DNA of 64,000 bases from Trema orientale (taxonomy: Eukaryota > Streptophyta > Magnoliopsida > Rosales > Cannabaceae), in the NCBI GenBank assembly GCA_002914845.1, contig JXTC01000191.1:190771-254770 (forward strand), written 5' to 3'. The notes under the pieces were generated by a model. The model had not been told where the DNA came from. It did no database searches and was given only the letters and a program-made list of their open reading frames with translations. Of the stretch, positions 1 through 12,264 are shown in pieces (positions within the stretch are counted from its first letter, which is position 1; each line of letters begins with the position of its first letter). Both the position numbers and the translations under genes were made by a program.

Positions 1-1005
1 TGAGGGTGTCTTTCCATTAATAAATCTAAGAAAAACTTTGGGACCGAACAGCATCTTCCCCTTTTTAAACACTTTTGTCTGACCGGTTTAGGTTAGGAAG
101 CTTTTGCTTAGGATGTTATTTAATGAGTAAACCTTAGTTTCATAAATAAATCTTGCGACTGCTTATCATCATTCACTAGCGAGTAGCCAGAATACAGTAT
201 ATTCCATGCATTAAAATATTCTCTCTTAACTGGCCTTCATATGGTGAATGTCACCTTCCACGTGCTAGATCTCTGCCTCTCCATCCCTACATTATAAACA
301 ATTACGAGAATTAATAATAGTCAAATATAAGTATTCCTGGTAGTAAAAATATGAAGGTCGATAAGAGTACTTAATACATTTACGGTTTACCCAACCAAAT
401 CTACCATTCAATGTGGATATCATCATGAAAATGCATTTTCTGTGGAAGCTACGAAACCTACCAAATTAATGAGATAGGATTCCACAACCACAAGAATTCT
501 CACGTGCAAGCTCGTGGTACTTTTTTTCTTCATTCAATGAGATTTTCGGGTCTTAGCTGGGTTTTGACGTGAGGGGTCCTCCATAATCTAAATGAGATTT
601 TCAGTGACACTCTGGTAGAAATTTTTTCTGTCAAGTACTTGTTGAACCCTGTAATTTTCTTGCTCCAAGTTGAATGCAGTAAGTTACCCGGTTGGCACAT
701 TTATTTTATCTACTTTGTACCATACATATAATCTAACAAAATTTAATTTTGACTTTCCCAGAGTTCTAGCGTCTGTTTCCAACGTCCATTGTCCAAAAAC
801 CTTAAAAAAAAAAAAAATACTAATAACTATGCGAACAATGTCAATGTCAACAATCATTTGAGAGTGGTTATTTTAGAGAAACATGGTTTTGGATTCTAAT
901 ACCAATTTTGAGGTGACACAATTTAGAAAGATATGATTTTTTTTTTTTTTTCAGTTGCATAATTTTGGTTTCAGTATTTGTCTCTGACCTGCTTTTGTAC
1001 GGCAG
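1..1005. other. 5' flank or first intron of the SKU5-similar gene
   Basis: This AT-rich stretch lies before the first recognisable exon of the cupredoxin gene. It ends in a good splice acceptor: a pyrimidine-rich tract, then GGCAG at 1001-1005. The expected first exon (signal peptide and start of the first cupredoxin domain) was not found in any frame. The stretch is therefore probably intron, with the first exon beyond the left edge of the window, or else the 5' end of the gene has been lost. T-rich and A-rich runs occur at 807-818 and 938-951. Confidence 0.45.
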
Positions 1006-3191
1006 GAATGGAATACAGAACCGGAGGAACTCATGGCAAGACGGAGTTTACGGCACAAACTGTCCGATTCTGCCTCGGAGGAACTTCACATATGTGCTTC
1101 AAGTGAAAGATCAAATAGGCACCCATTTCTACTTCCCTTCATTTTTGTTCCACAAAGCCGCCGGAGGCTTTGGCAGCATCCGAATCTATAGCCGTCCTCA
1201 GATTCCTGTTCCTTTCCCTCCTCCTGCAGGTGACTTCACCGTGCTCGCCGGGGACTGGTTCAAGACAAATCACTACGTGAGCTTTTTTTTTTTTTTAAGT
1301 CGGCTTTATTAATTATTACAAATAAAAGAAAATAATTCACTTATCTTAAAATTGAACTCTCGACCTAGTATCCAATCGGTATCCCCACTCCACTGAGTTA
1401 GCCCTAGTAGGGCTACAAGCTTTTCTTCTTTATTATCGCTACTTACTCCGTATAATGTTGATGTTCATTTTTTTTATGTTTATATTGTCGTTAATGTAAT
1501 ACGTTAATTAAGCTGGTTTAATTTTCTCTTTGGTGTTTTAGAGGTTGAGACAAGTATTGGAGAGTGGTCGAAATCTTCCTTTCCCTGATGGACTCCTCAT
1601 CAACGGTCGAGGTTGGAATGGCTACACATTCACCGTTGATCCAGGTATATTTAGTTTAGAGTGTTAGAATATAACACCATTGTTGTGCACCTCCTAACAG
1701 ATTAAAGGTTCTACCTACAGGGAAAACGTACAGATTCAGAATAACAAATGTGGGGCTCACAACATCCATTAACTTCAGAATTGCCGGCCACAGTTTGAAA
1801 CTGGTGGAGGTAGAAGGATCTCATACACTTCAGACCAGCTTTTCCTCCATAGACGTCCATCTGGGGCAGTCATACTCTGTTCTGGTCACGGCTGATCAGC
1901 CTCCCAAGGACTACTACGTCGCCGTTTCGACCCGTTTCACCTCCCGGGTCCTCACCACCACCGCCGTTCTTCACTACAGCAACTCGTTTCAAGGAGTCTC
2001 CGGACCCGTCCCCGGCGGTCCCACCACTCAAATAGCTTGGTCCCTTAACCAGGCCAGATCCATTCGGTACTTGAAAGCAAAACAAAACAAAACAAAACAA
2101 ATCCATTTTCATGTTTGGCTTTTTTTATAGGGAGATTATCAGTATACTAACATTCGTTTCTTTCAGACGGAATCTAACGGCTAGTGGGCCGAGACCGAAC
2201 CCTCAAGGCTCGTACCACTACGGCATGATCAAGCCGAGCCGCACGATCGTGCTTGCGAACTCGAATGCGTGGATAAACGGGAAGCAGAGGTACGCCGTCA
2301 ACAGCGTGTCGTATGTTGCGCCGGACACGCCGCTGAAACTCGCCGACTACTTCAAGATTCCGGGAGTCTTCAACCTCGGAAGCATGCCGACCAGCCCCAC
2401 GTGGGGAGCGGCCTACCTCCAGACCTCCGTCATGAATGCGAATTACCGCGAGTTCGTGGAGATTGTTTTCCAGAACTGGGAGGACGAAGTTCAGTCTTGG
2501 CACATTGATGGTTATTCATTCTTCGTTGCGGGGTAATAAGTTAAAAATTACATTAATATTGTTAAGTATCTCTTTAAATCAGATCTTAATTTACTTGGGA
2601 TTTGTATTGATAATGATCAGTATGGATGGAGGGCAATGGACGCCGGCCAGCAGAGCAGGCTACAATTTGAGAGACGGAGTCTCTCGTTGTACTATTCAGG
2701 TATAGAAATACTCAGAAATCATCGAACACACACTAACAAACGCTGTGAAATCCAAATATAGCTGCAATGAAAAGAGTCTTAAAAGAAAAATAAATTCGGA
2801 AGGAATGAGAAGTAATAAAAAATTGGGTAGACCATATTAGCACGTTACGTAATGCTTGAACATCAATCGATTTTTTTTTTTTTTTTCGTTTTTTTTTTTT
2901 AACATGTTGGTAAACACATGTTGGTTGAGTTTATACCTTACCATGTTATGTTAACATGTATGTTTGATTTTGGTGCAGGTGTATCCGAGGTCGTGGACCG
3001 CTGTCTTCATGGCGTTGGACAATGTGGGGATGTGGAACATTAGGTCCGAGAATTGGGCAAGACAGTACTTGGGACAGCAATTTTATATGAGGGTCTACAC
3101 CTCTTCAAACTCGTGGAGAGATGAGTATCCAATTCCTAGAAACGCCCTTCTTTGTGGCCGGGCCAGAGGTCGTCACACTAGGCCATTTTGA
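1006..3191 (+). CDS. SKU5-similar (SKS) monocopper-oxidase-like protein, pollen L-ascorbate oxidase homologue; 5' partial
   Basis: Six exons are read with GT-AG introns: 1006-1276, 1542-1644, 1721-2066, 2167-2532, 2621-2699 and 2979-3191 (stop TGA). They encode about 458 residues in one frame. The first base completes a Trp codon (W-NGIQNRRNSWQDGVYGTNCP), which is typical of exon 2 in SKS genes. The three cupredoxin modules are recognisable, including QSWHIDGYSFF and the C-terminal LCGRARGRHTRPF that resembles pollen NTP303/Bp10-type members. These are secreted or GPI-linked apoplastic multicopper-oxidase relatives involved in cell expansion and pollen tube growth. The type 1 copper HCH motif is replaced by WNIRSE, so an active oxidase is not expected; this is normal for the subfamily. 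About 80 N-terminal residues (signal peptide and start of domain 1) are missing here. No internal stop or frameshift was seen, so the gene looks functional apart from the unseen exon. Confidence 0.9.
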
Positions 3192-4000
3192 GTTGATTTG
3201 CTAGAAGGCTATTCATTGAGGACACGTTCTTTGTCACGATAGGGTGACAATATGGTTTTTTGGCAAGGGATTAAAGCCAACGGTTCCTTGTGAGAATTTA
3301 TTTGCATGCGAAGCTCCGCTTGAGCTTTCAAGCTTATTTTATTTTATTTTCGATCGTCTCTTCTTTTTGTTGTATTATATCTTCGGCATGGATCCTCTGT
3401 TGTGGTAACACTCTCAAATGAGCAATGTGTCCGTTGTTATCCCTATTGCATTTAAGTTATTTTATGAAGCGGAATTTCTGTTCAGTTCAATTTCGAAGCA
3501 CCTTATATTAGGTAAGTTTCGTTTTGTCTTTGTTCAAGCTCGTCTGCTTGCTTTTAAGTAATACTCGAGAGTAATTTGGAGTTAACTATGGCTTCGTTTC
3601 AATTCCACTGTAATAGATTTTAGAGCATGTTTATTTATCCGTAATATTGAGGAAAAGGAATAGAAAAAGAAAAGCATTTTCTTTTTTGTATAACTAATTA
3701 GTACGAAAATACATGAACTCATTGTTTCTTATACCTCTCTATTCTCTTTCTACTCATTCTTTTTACGGATTAGTATATACGGCCTTTTAAGGAGTACTAG
3801 TTTTGTCACTTTGAATTTGCATGCGTATATTTATCCTGCTTTGATTTTTTCTATATTGCAGGGGAGAGAAAGAAACAAAAAAATCCCTAAAACAAGGATG
3901 AACCGCATATTGTTTGATGAGTTGAAATGACTGTGCTGTTAAGTACCAAAAAAATAAAAAAAGAAAAAAAGAAAAAAAAAACCCTTACAAACAAACGACA
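3192..4000. other. 3' flank of the SKS gene, no gene seen
   Basis: AT-rich sequence downstream of the stop. The first 150-250 bases are probably 3' UTR. At 3622-3785 a short segment contains related words at both ends (TTATCCGTAAT and TTACGGATTAGTATA), possibly an old MITE, but no target duplication was recognised. No open frame of interest. Confidence 0.4.
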
Positions 4001-4006
4001 CGTCTT

Positions 4007-4720
4007 TTAATAGTATGAGGACAATATAAAACGATTCTTTAAAATAAAAGATTTATATATGTTGAAGGTTTTTTCTCCTATCCTATCAAAAGATGACACG
4101 AGGCCTTTGAGTAAGATCCACAATGACATATCATGACCAACACCCAAAACGCCACTAAGTTTATTCTCCAAAAGGCTGGCAACCTGATCGGACAGAGTGA
4201 GGTGGTCCAAGAGCTTACGACGAGAGGCCAAGCCCTGGTGGGATGATAATATAACCTACTCGGTCGACCCAAACATGTGAACGAATATCACCAGCAATTA
4301 TTAGCCAGGCATGTTGACCGACCACTTTGGAGTACAAAACTCCGACCAAGTGACATAAGCAGCTTTACAACCTCAACACAAAAAAGACGGCACAAGCCAC
4401 AGAGAGGCTGACACTTAACCTAATTACCTATCTATTTGTCCGAACAGCTGGTAGGTGAGATTCCTTTCTATCTTTTTAGGGGATATGTGGCCATTAACCC
4501 TAGAATTTTTAGACTACAAGGCCACTATAAATAGTACCTTATACCTCACACATAAGGTCAGCTGCCACAATTTTCCAAAATTCTATTTGTCTCTTTATCT
4601 TTTCTCCTTACTTTATTTACTCTCTCTTACTACTTCCCAAAAATACAGTACCATCACAATACAACTACTATTCATTTGAGTACTTCATGTAGTATATCAT
4701 TAACATTATTTTGTAGAGGA
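4007..4720 (+). mobile_element. Possible solo LTR or LTR fragment with a TATA box
   Basis: This block is more GC-balanced than its surroundings and reads like a plant Ty3/gypsy LTR. It has a run of short CCGACC/GGTCGACC words at 4250-4360, a TATA box (CTATAAATA at 4524-4532) in the expected place, and a pyrimidine-rich leader (4560-4660). No coding frame matches a known protein. Neither terminus nor a target duplication was identified, so the limits are approximate and the class is inference. Confidence 0.3.
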
Positions 4721-5540
4721 GATTTGGCAGTTATCACACTAGTTCTACTATCATTAATTGGTGAAAAGTACATCTACAACCTTATTTAAGATTGTACGAA
4801 CCATATTTATATTAAATTTGGATTTTAGCTTCCTTCAAGAAGAACTACTTGAAGGGGCGTAGCATGTTAGTTCACAGACCAAAATCCACACCAACAACAT
4901 TCACGATAGCAAATTGGGCTTCAAATGAGATGTTGCTTTTAGATGAAATGACGACAAAATTTCAGATTAAACAATTATTAGAGAAAATAACAGCAATGAT
5001 TTATAAACATAAACGACAATAAAGAATAAAATTTTAAACAACATGTCGTTTAACTTAGTGCACGAATTATGATGTAGATCTCCAAAGTGAAAAATGAAAA
5101 GTGATTTTTTATCAAATCCATCGGCAGCAAACTTAAGCTACAAAAGATAAGTCGTTCTTTTTTTTTTTTTCCTTTCCACGTAACAATAGCGACAATTTTC
5201 AAAACAACATTAATCTTTAAGGTACCGTTTGGTAACACTTTTATTTTTTTTTTATTTTTTTAAATACAAAAATGAAAGTACTTTTTCTTATTTTATTTGT
5301 TGATTTTCAAAAAAAAAAATGTATATGGTAACAATATTTTTACTTTTTATTTTCTAGAATAAAAAATAAAAACATGTTTGGTAACTACTACTTTTTACTT
5401 TTAAAAGTGAAAATCAAAAGGGAGAGTAATAAGGGAAAAAAAAGAAGAGGGAATGAGGAGAGAGAAAAACTAGTACTCATCTAAATAAATTTCAAAAGTG
5501 GTATTTTTCAAAATAAAACTTTAAAAAGTGATTTTTTTAA
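4721..5540. other. AT-rich intergenic stretch, no gene seen
   Basis: No open frame resembles a protein. From 5220 the sequence has homopolymer-rich words (GGTACCGTTTGGTAACA, repeated AAGTG and TTTTTCAAAA) of the kind found at the ends of old plant DNA transposons. No termini could be fixed. Confidence 0.35.
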
Positions 5541-6656
5541 AATAATTTAGGGCTGAATAGTAGAATGGCCATTTTTTGGCCCAAAATTTGGTATATGTCC
5601 AAGTCTAATAATTTATAGTTAAAGATCCAACATATAAATACGTTAAAATCTCATGCCAAAACTACCCCTACCACGTTAGACTCTAAATTCCCTCAACTAA
5701 CTCAACAGTGATTCTCTTGACGGCGGTGTGAACGAAAGGAGGGAAACCATCTGGCGAGGGGAAGACCAGAGATGCTGGTTATATGCGAGCCAGAATCGCT
5801 GTACAAAGTCAGAGAACTGTCGTGGAACTTCGGAGGAGTATATCTGATTGTGGTTGCAATGGTCATATTCATTGAAGAAGGAGGAGGTGGAGGAGGTCAG
5901 TGATATCCCCACAAGAAATGAGCTTTGCAAGTTTATCAACCGAAGCATGAAAAGAAAGGAATTTTTATGGAAAATAGAATTTAAAAAAAATGATAAGAGG
6001 ACATAATTAGTGAGAACATTGGGAAAAACCCGAATTCATTGTCATTCATAGTAAGGCCATGGGTCTGGAAGGGGAATATGGAGACAAACTAAAATAATTA
6101 ATTTCCCCCTTTTTTATATAATAAAAACAAATTTTGAATTTTATTTTTGAGAAATTTGTTGGTTTTCACAAAATACTTTTGCTTTTATATAAAAAAAGGA
6201 AATAAATATGTATGATGGATATTAGGTGATTTAGTATTTTCTTAACTTTTAATTATTATTCTTGTTTGGTATTGTTCAGTTCATAAAATTATAAGATTGT
6301 GTGTGTGGTTCATAAATTTATGTTTGTAATTCATAAATTATTTGTTAAGTTCATAGATTATTTTTTCGAGGTTAAAATTATGTGTAATTAGTTCCAGTGG
6401 TTAGTGATTTTTTTAAGATATTACACTTTGGTTCTTGAGAAAAAAATAGGGCCTAAATAGTCCTTCAATTTTGAATTTGGGACTTTTTCCCTATTAATGG
6501 AGTTATGATGATATTATGGGCTCTAATCTATTGGTTCATAGTTGAATTCTATTGGTTCTCCTATAACTTTGTGGTTCATAAGTTTATATCTATTGTTCAT
6601 AAGTTTAAATGTGTGGTTTAAAATTTTTTATATATGTGATTCATAATTTTATATGT

Positions 6657-7007
6657 NNNNNNNNNNNNNNNNNNNNNNNNNNNNNNNNNNNNNNNNNNNN
6701 NNNNNNNNNNNNNNNNNNNNNNNNNNNNNNNNNNNNNNNNNNNNNNNNNNNNNNNNNNNNNNNNNNNNNNNNNNNNNNNNNNNNNNNNNNNNNNNNNNNN
6801 NNNNNNNNNNNNNNNNNNNNNNNNNNNNNNNNNNNNNNNNNNNNNNNNNNNNNNNNNNNNNNNNNNNNNNNNNNNNNNNNNNNNNNNNNNNNNNNNNNNN
6901 NNNNNNNNNNNNNNNNNNNNNNNNNNNNNNNNNNNNNNNNNNNNNNNNNNNNNNNNNNNNNNNNNNNNNNNNNNNNNNNNNNNNNNNNNNNNNNNNNNNN
7001 NNNNNNN
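6657..7007. other. Assembly gap (351 N)
   Basis: A run of N in the middle of the inverted-repeat element. It probably reflects failure to assemble across the inverted and tandem GTTCATA/ATGAACC repeats. Frames running through the N are meaningless. Confidence 0.99.
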
Positions 7008-7254
7008 CATACAAAGTTCATAAGCATATGAACCACAACAAAAAGTATAGAAACTAAACCCAAAGTACTAAACATATTCAACAACAATATACTACGACCA
7101 AAAATTTACTATTACAAAATCACATATACCACAACTAAAATGATATGAACCAAACAACAAATAATGAACATACAATAACCACAAAATACTAATATGCTAT
7201 ATACCACCTTAAAAATCCTATATACCACGTTCAAAAATTTATGAACCAAAAAAG

Positions 7255-7790
7255 AAAAAACTTATGTTTGTAAACAAAAATCAGAGAACGGAAACACCAC
7301 ATACCAACACAAAAAACACATATACAGCGATAAAGAATTCATGAGCCAAACTATAATAGTGAACATCTTTAGTAATAAAAGCCAACAAATAGTAATGTCA
7401 TATACCACCACAGAAAAAATATGTACCACGACAAAAACTTCATGAACCATTATCGATTATGAAAAATAATTCAAAAATTATATACCACGACGAAAAATAG
7501 CATATACAACCTCAAAGTTCATATATACCATAGACAAAAATATATGAACTAAACTAATAAAATACCTAACATATTTATATACAAAAACTAGAGAAAAGAA
7601 ACACCATATACCAATACAAAAAATACATATACCACGACAAAAAATTCATGAACCGAACTAAAATAGTGAACATTTTCAGGAACAAAAAACCAACGAACAG
7701 TAATACCATATACCACCACAAAAAATATATGTACTATGATAAAATATTCATGAACCAGTACCAATTACGAAAAATAATTCAAAAAAAAAC
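7255..7790. repeat. Two-copy degenerate tandem duplication, period about 308 bp
   Basis: The block from about 7281 to 7477 recurs from about 7589 to 7785. Shared landmarks in order are AGAGAA, GAAACACCA, CATATACCA, ATTCATGA, AATAGTGAACAT, ATATACCACCACA, ATTCATGAACCA-like and GAAAAATAATTCAAAAA. AGAGAA occurs at 7283 and 7591, giving the period. The copies differ at many positions, so the duplication is old. It lies in the right arm of the element around the gap. Confidence 0.7.
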
Positions 7791-8083
7791 ATAGAATAAC
7801 ACAAATAAACCTTAATTAATAACAAAATATATGATTATATAAGAGATTAACAGTAGTTACAAAACAAATTAGTAATAAAAATAAAAAGCCCCAAACTAAG
7901 ACACAATACAATAAAGCAAAATTAAAATTAAAATCAAAACTCATATAAACAACACAATACATACCTCCATAGATGAAAGAGTGAATTCGTTCAAAACACT
8001 GCCGGAGAAGAACCTCAAAACGCCGAAAAACATGAAAAATTTCGTCGAAAAATTGATTAAATGAAAGAAGAGAGAGAGTGCGC

Positions 8084-8120
<37 letters not shown>

Positions 8121-8146
8121 AGAGAGAGAGAGAGCGAGAAAGAGAG

Positions 8147-8193
<47 letters not shown>

Positions 8194-8198
8194 GGGAG
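8084..8198. repeat. Interrupted (GA)n microsatellite
   Basis: Long AGAGAG runs broken by short interruptions (ATAAAG, CGAG, AACA-type). The serine/leucine-rich open frames on the minus strand here are translations of this repeat and are not genes. Confidence 0.95.
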
Positions 8199-8532
8199 TG
8201 AGCGGCAGAGAGAACAAGGAGGAGAGAGAACAATACAAACAAAAAAGTTAAAAAAAAAAAAACTCAGTATAGAAAGAGAAGGGCTAGAAGGGAAATAAAA
8301 ATACAACTTTAAATGATATGGACATTTAACTATAAAATTTAAAAATTGGGCATCTATTTAAAACAATTTAAAAAAGTGGTCATCTACCACATTATCTCAA
8401 TAATTTGAGAAGTTTTCAAGAAAATTTTACCATTTTTTTCAATTTTGTTTGAAAAATATCATTTTTATTAATTTTATTTTGAAAATTACCACTTTTAAAA
8501 ATATTTAGAAAAATATCATTTTTACAAGGGAC

Positions 8533-9363
8533 TAGAGATATAGGCACAAACGTTCTTTCGTGCCGTGTCGTGTCAGCCTATAATATAAAATCACTGGCCT
8601 ATGCTTTAACGTGTCATATCGTGCTAACGCACGTGCCTTAACGTACTAGTCTTTTTGGACAAAAATTGATCTATCTAATTAATAAATTTTATTAATTTTA
8701 TTGTCCCTATTATCAATTTTTTTTTTCAAATAATTTGAATTTATATAAAAAAAAGTAAATTTAATATAAAATTTTATCTTAACTAGGTTTGCATTGCACC
8801 TACTTATTTGAAAATTATTTGAAAGTTTTTCTTTTTTACTTTGAATGAAAGTCTATCAAGGTGAAGAAGCATCAATATAAAATAGAAGCATTTGATCTAG
8901 GATGGCACCAACTATCTCAACAATCGCTTGCTTAATGACCTTTGAAAGATAATTATTATTAATAAGAGAAATAGAAAAAAAAAGAACAATAGTTTAGAAC
9001 TTACAACCCCAATAATTCATCTTGTATGACCTCCCTAATAATTCCACTTGAGGTGTTAAGGAAAATATAAAAAGTAAATTAAAAAGACATGTATATAGGA
9101 AAAACAAATTAAATGATAATAATACCTATATTTGATGTGTTAACATGTCGTACCTATCATGCTAGCGTATCGTGTTTGTGCCGTACCATGCCACTATGCC
9201 TAATTCATTGGCCCGACACCGTGCCGTGCTTGTGATGTGTCTTGCTATGCTTAGCCTATCATGCCTAATTTATTAGCCCAGCACGACCCATGATTTAACA
9301 TCTATGCTGTGTCGTGCCATGCTACTGTGCTAATGGGCTGGCCCTGCCCTCTTGGCAGCTCTA
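8533..9363. mobile_element. hAT-like non-autonomous element
   Basis: The left end reads TAGAGATATAGGCAC, and the right end in reverse complement reads TAGAGCTGCCAAGAGGGC. This is the usual hAT terminal style (TAGAGNTG...). Both ends carry clusters of GTGCCGTG/CGTGTCGTGCC words, as subterminal repeats do (8560-8640 and 9130-9350). No transposase frame is present. No 8-bp target duplication is recognisable (CAAGGGAC left, GTGATAAG right), so the limits are tentative. Confidence 0.5.
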
Positions 9364-9782
9364 GTGATAAGAGAAAAAATGTTGAGAAAATTGATAAATT
9401 GAGTTTAAATATATTTGAGTTTTGATACTAGCCTTTCTAAAAAATTATTTAAAAAAATTTTAGAAGTAAGAAATTTTTATTTTCAAAATTTTAAATATTT
9501 TGTTGTCAAATTAGAAAAACTAAAAACAAAAGTAGTATCGTCCGACATACTTTTGAAAAATATTTCCACTTCTTTATTAAAAAAAAACTATTTAGATATG
9601 CTGTGTTGCCAAACATGCTTTAACAAAAGCAGTCAACTTAGAAAAAAATTGTAACCCATGTCGTTTATAAGAATGACTGAAATGTTTGCGTTGAACACAT
9701 TGGCACCCCTTCTTTTGCACCTAAACCTTCCAACTCCTTTCCTATCCATAAACTTGTTTCTCCTTTAACTGACTCCCCATCA
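9364..9782. other. AT-rich stretch, no gene seen
   Basis: Contains only a low-complexity Lys/Phe-rich frame (9415-9654) made of AAAATTT words. No protein family is recognised. Confidence 0.4.
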
Positions 9783-10830
9783 GTGTCGACCAAAAATCTA
9801 GGCAAGTGCCATATTCAGGAAATTACTTCGCCTTTATCTACTGCTAAATTCGTTTGGTCTAGAAAAGTAACATTATTTTCATTTCTTTCAGTGATTTATG
9901 ATTATCATTTTCCTCTTTTTATCTATCTATCTTTTCAGCATACAATGCTCTCTGGAACTGGTCATCATTATATGTATACACATTATTTGGTTAGAAGCTT
10001 TGTACCCTACAAGTTTACCTTTTGGCTACTGACTCTGTTTTCTCATATTATGACTGATTGTTTTTCTCTTGTTTCCCAAAACAAATGGGGCTATTTATAT
10101 ACCTCTTCTTGTAATTTTCATTTTATTTTATTTTTATATTCTTTTGTATTAATTCATTTTATATTACAATCTTTGCTATATATTTTTTTCTTTAAAACTA
10201 TATCATACGGTCTGCTCTCATCAGGAAACTTCAAATACTGATTCCAAGTCACTTCTGAACAACAAAGTGGATAGAAAGGACATCCAGACTTTATCTTCTA
10301 CTAATATACCGACCATTGAAAACATGGAGCTTCTCAAGCTTAACTCACATCAATTACCAAGCAACTTGGTTTCAACAATATCAACAAATAATGAAGAGGT
10401 TGCTAAGAAGGTGTTTAAACGATCCAAAAAATAAGAAGATCCGTCCAATAGTGTCAAAAGGACTGTGGATTAGATATTGAATAATTCATTTTATATTACA
10501 ATCTTTGCTATGTATTTTTTTCTTTAAAACTATATCATACGGTCTGCTCTCATTAGGAAACTTCAAATACTGATTCCAAGTCACTTCTGAACAACAAAGT
10601 GGATAGAAAGGACATCCAGACTTTATCTTATACTAATATACCGACCGTTGAAAACATGGAGCTTCTCAAGCTTAACTCACATCAATTACCAAGCAACTTG
10701 GTTTCAACAATATCAACAAATAATGAAGAGGTTGCTAAGAATGTGTTTAAACGATCCAAAAAATAAGAAGATCCGTCCAATAGTGTCAAAAGGACTGTGG
10801 ATTAGATATTGAATAAATCTAGACTGTATG
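9783..10830 (+). pseudogene. Unidentified coding remnant, perhaps the end of a LINE ORF1
   Basis: A frame from 9783 to 10241 and the one after it (from about 10225: ETSNTDSKSLLNNKVDRKD, ending in a Lys-rich KKVFKRSKK before a stop near 10433) look like protein-coding sequence by composition. I do not recognise a domain. The position upstream of a LINE-type RNase H sequence (18391 onward, once the two CACTA elements are removed) suggests the tail of a LINE ORF1. This is inference only: no reverse transcriptase is present between them. The second half is duplicated in tandem. Confidence 0.3.
10151..10814. repeat. 332-bp tandem duplication (two copies)
   Basis: Copy 1 is 10151-10482 and copy 2 is 10483-10814. 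By eye the copies differ at about five positions: TATATATT/TATGTATT, TCATCAGG/TCATTAGG, CTTCTACT/CTTATACT, ACCATTG/ACCGTTG and GAAGGTG/GAATGTG. Both copies contain the same Lys-rich frame end. The near identity marks a recent event. Confidence 0.95.
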
Positions 10831-12264
10831 ATGTTATTGTATTACTCTCTAAATAAGAACCATTTTGGCTAGTGGTTTTCAAGCTAGGTATCTCTGTTCC
10901 TCTACTATGTAATCTTTTCTTTCCCTGCACTTTCATTATCTGTATCCTATGACATGGTATTTGATACGATTAGAGTATTGGTCTAGATTTTAATTATTTA
11001 TATGTAGTAATCTCACTTTGCTCTGTTTTGGGATAACTTTTGTGTTGCCTTGTTCATATATTATATAATACCATGATTTTTCTTTTTAACCCTTTTGTTT
11101 TTTCGGGCTTCCTTTCCTTATCAAACTTGTTCAAATACTTTTTCAAGCCATACAAGAATAGATTCTTATCCTAGCCATTATTTGCTAATCCCATGACTTC
11201 CTAAGTTTTTCCATATCATATATTGTTTATTTTCATATACTTTTTGGTTATATGTTATCTGGGGTCCTATTTACTACTATAATAATCTAGCAATATCAAT
11301 ACTCCAAAATTTTACACATTTAAATCTTTAGGCTTCATCAAACATAATTAATTCTAATTGATACCACTATGTTATATTTTTGGAAAATAAAGGATGAATG
11401 AAATTATTATATGTAACAACCACACATTATCTTGAATGGAGACCTTTTTCAAATATTTTCAATAAGACATTATTTGAAGCCCAAGGGAAGATATAAGTTT
11501 CATACAGGATAAGTTGTCTATATTAATAGATTTTATAATTTGTGCAGGGCTATGTGCAAATGTATTTATATATATATATATATACACATGTGTATGTATA
11601 AAAGTAACTCAATTTTGAATTATTGAAATTTTTGTCTTTATTTTTCGAGGAAAAATGTATCTAAATCCATTATTTCGATTAGTTTGAAATCATCCCTTAA
11701 GTTTATGGTGACCTATTGTATTTCAACTACGATTGCTCTCAATTCTATTACTAAGCTAGGTTTGCTATATCTTTGAAACTTAGAAATATATTTACTTTAT
11801 GTTGATATACAAACAACGAAACACTTATGTAGCTTTTTGTCAATTTTATTTACCTAAATTAACTATTATCCATATTGTGACATCACAACTAAAATAATAA
11901 TTGTAATTTATATATCTTTTTCTTTTTTCAAAATTCTAGTATAATTCTTTTTTTTGTTATATTATCCATGGAAACATATTTAATCAATGTTTATGAAAAA
12001 CTATAAAATAAAATTTAACCCATATATATCATAGGTCAATTAGTTAATTTAGAAGATCAGAGTTATCATTTTCCTTTTTATTTACTGTTTACTCACCCAA
12101 TCTTTCAACCCCTAGTATTCTGAGAAAAATCTCTTAATTCCTAAATACTGTCTTCTTCCTCCTCAAAAAATATATATATATATGTAATATGAAAATAAAA
12201 ATGAAAATAGAAAAAATAAAAAAATACTGCCTTATTCAATAAATACATTTAATGACTAATTTAA
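10831..12264. other. AT-rich stretch, no gene seen
   Basis: No convincing open frame on either strand. Short TA repeats occur at 11565-11584 and 12168-12183. It is the left flank of the first CACTA element. Confidence 0.4.

Larger units (their letters stand above)
5545..8395. mobile_element. Inverted-repeat-bounded element (non-autonomous DNA transposon), interrupted by an assembly gap
   Basis: The left end (about 5550-5650) and the reverse complement of the right end (about 8300-8395) share order and words: TAGTAGAATGGCCATTTTT against TGGTAGATGACCACTTTTT, then ATAGTTAAAGATCCAACATA against ATAGTTAAATGTCCATATCA. These look like imperfect terminal inverted repeats of about 100 bp. Inside, the left arm is full of GTTCATAAATTT words and the right arm of CATGAACCA words, so much of the interior is also inverted. 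Short frames near both ends (5697-5948 and the block near 7980-8060) do not match a known protein. A Mutator-like or similar non-autonomous element is the best guess. Target duplications were not identified. Confidence 0.4.

Noticed and set aside
2111..2705. Overlapping frames on both strands beside the SKS exons
   Set aside because: They are shadows of the GC-rich SKS exon 5; only the frame that joins across GT-AG introns matches the family.
6609..7087. Five open frames of 120-148 codons
   Set aside because: They run through the N gap; no real sequence supports them.
7010..7790. CRISPR-like array of ATGAACC/ATACCAC words
   Set aside because: The spacing is irregular, the units are degenerate and the setting is a plant nuclear transposon.
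7816..8306. Ser/Leu-rich open frames on the minus strand
   Set aside because: They are made by the (GA)n microsatellite and have no flanking gene structure.
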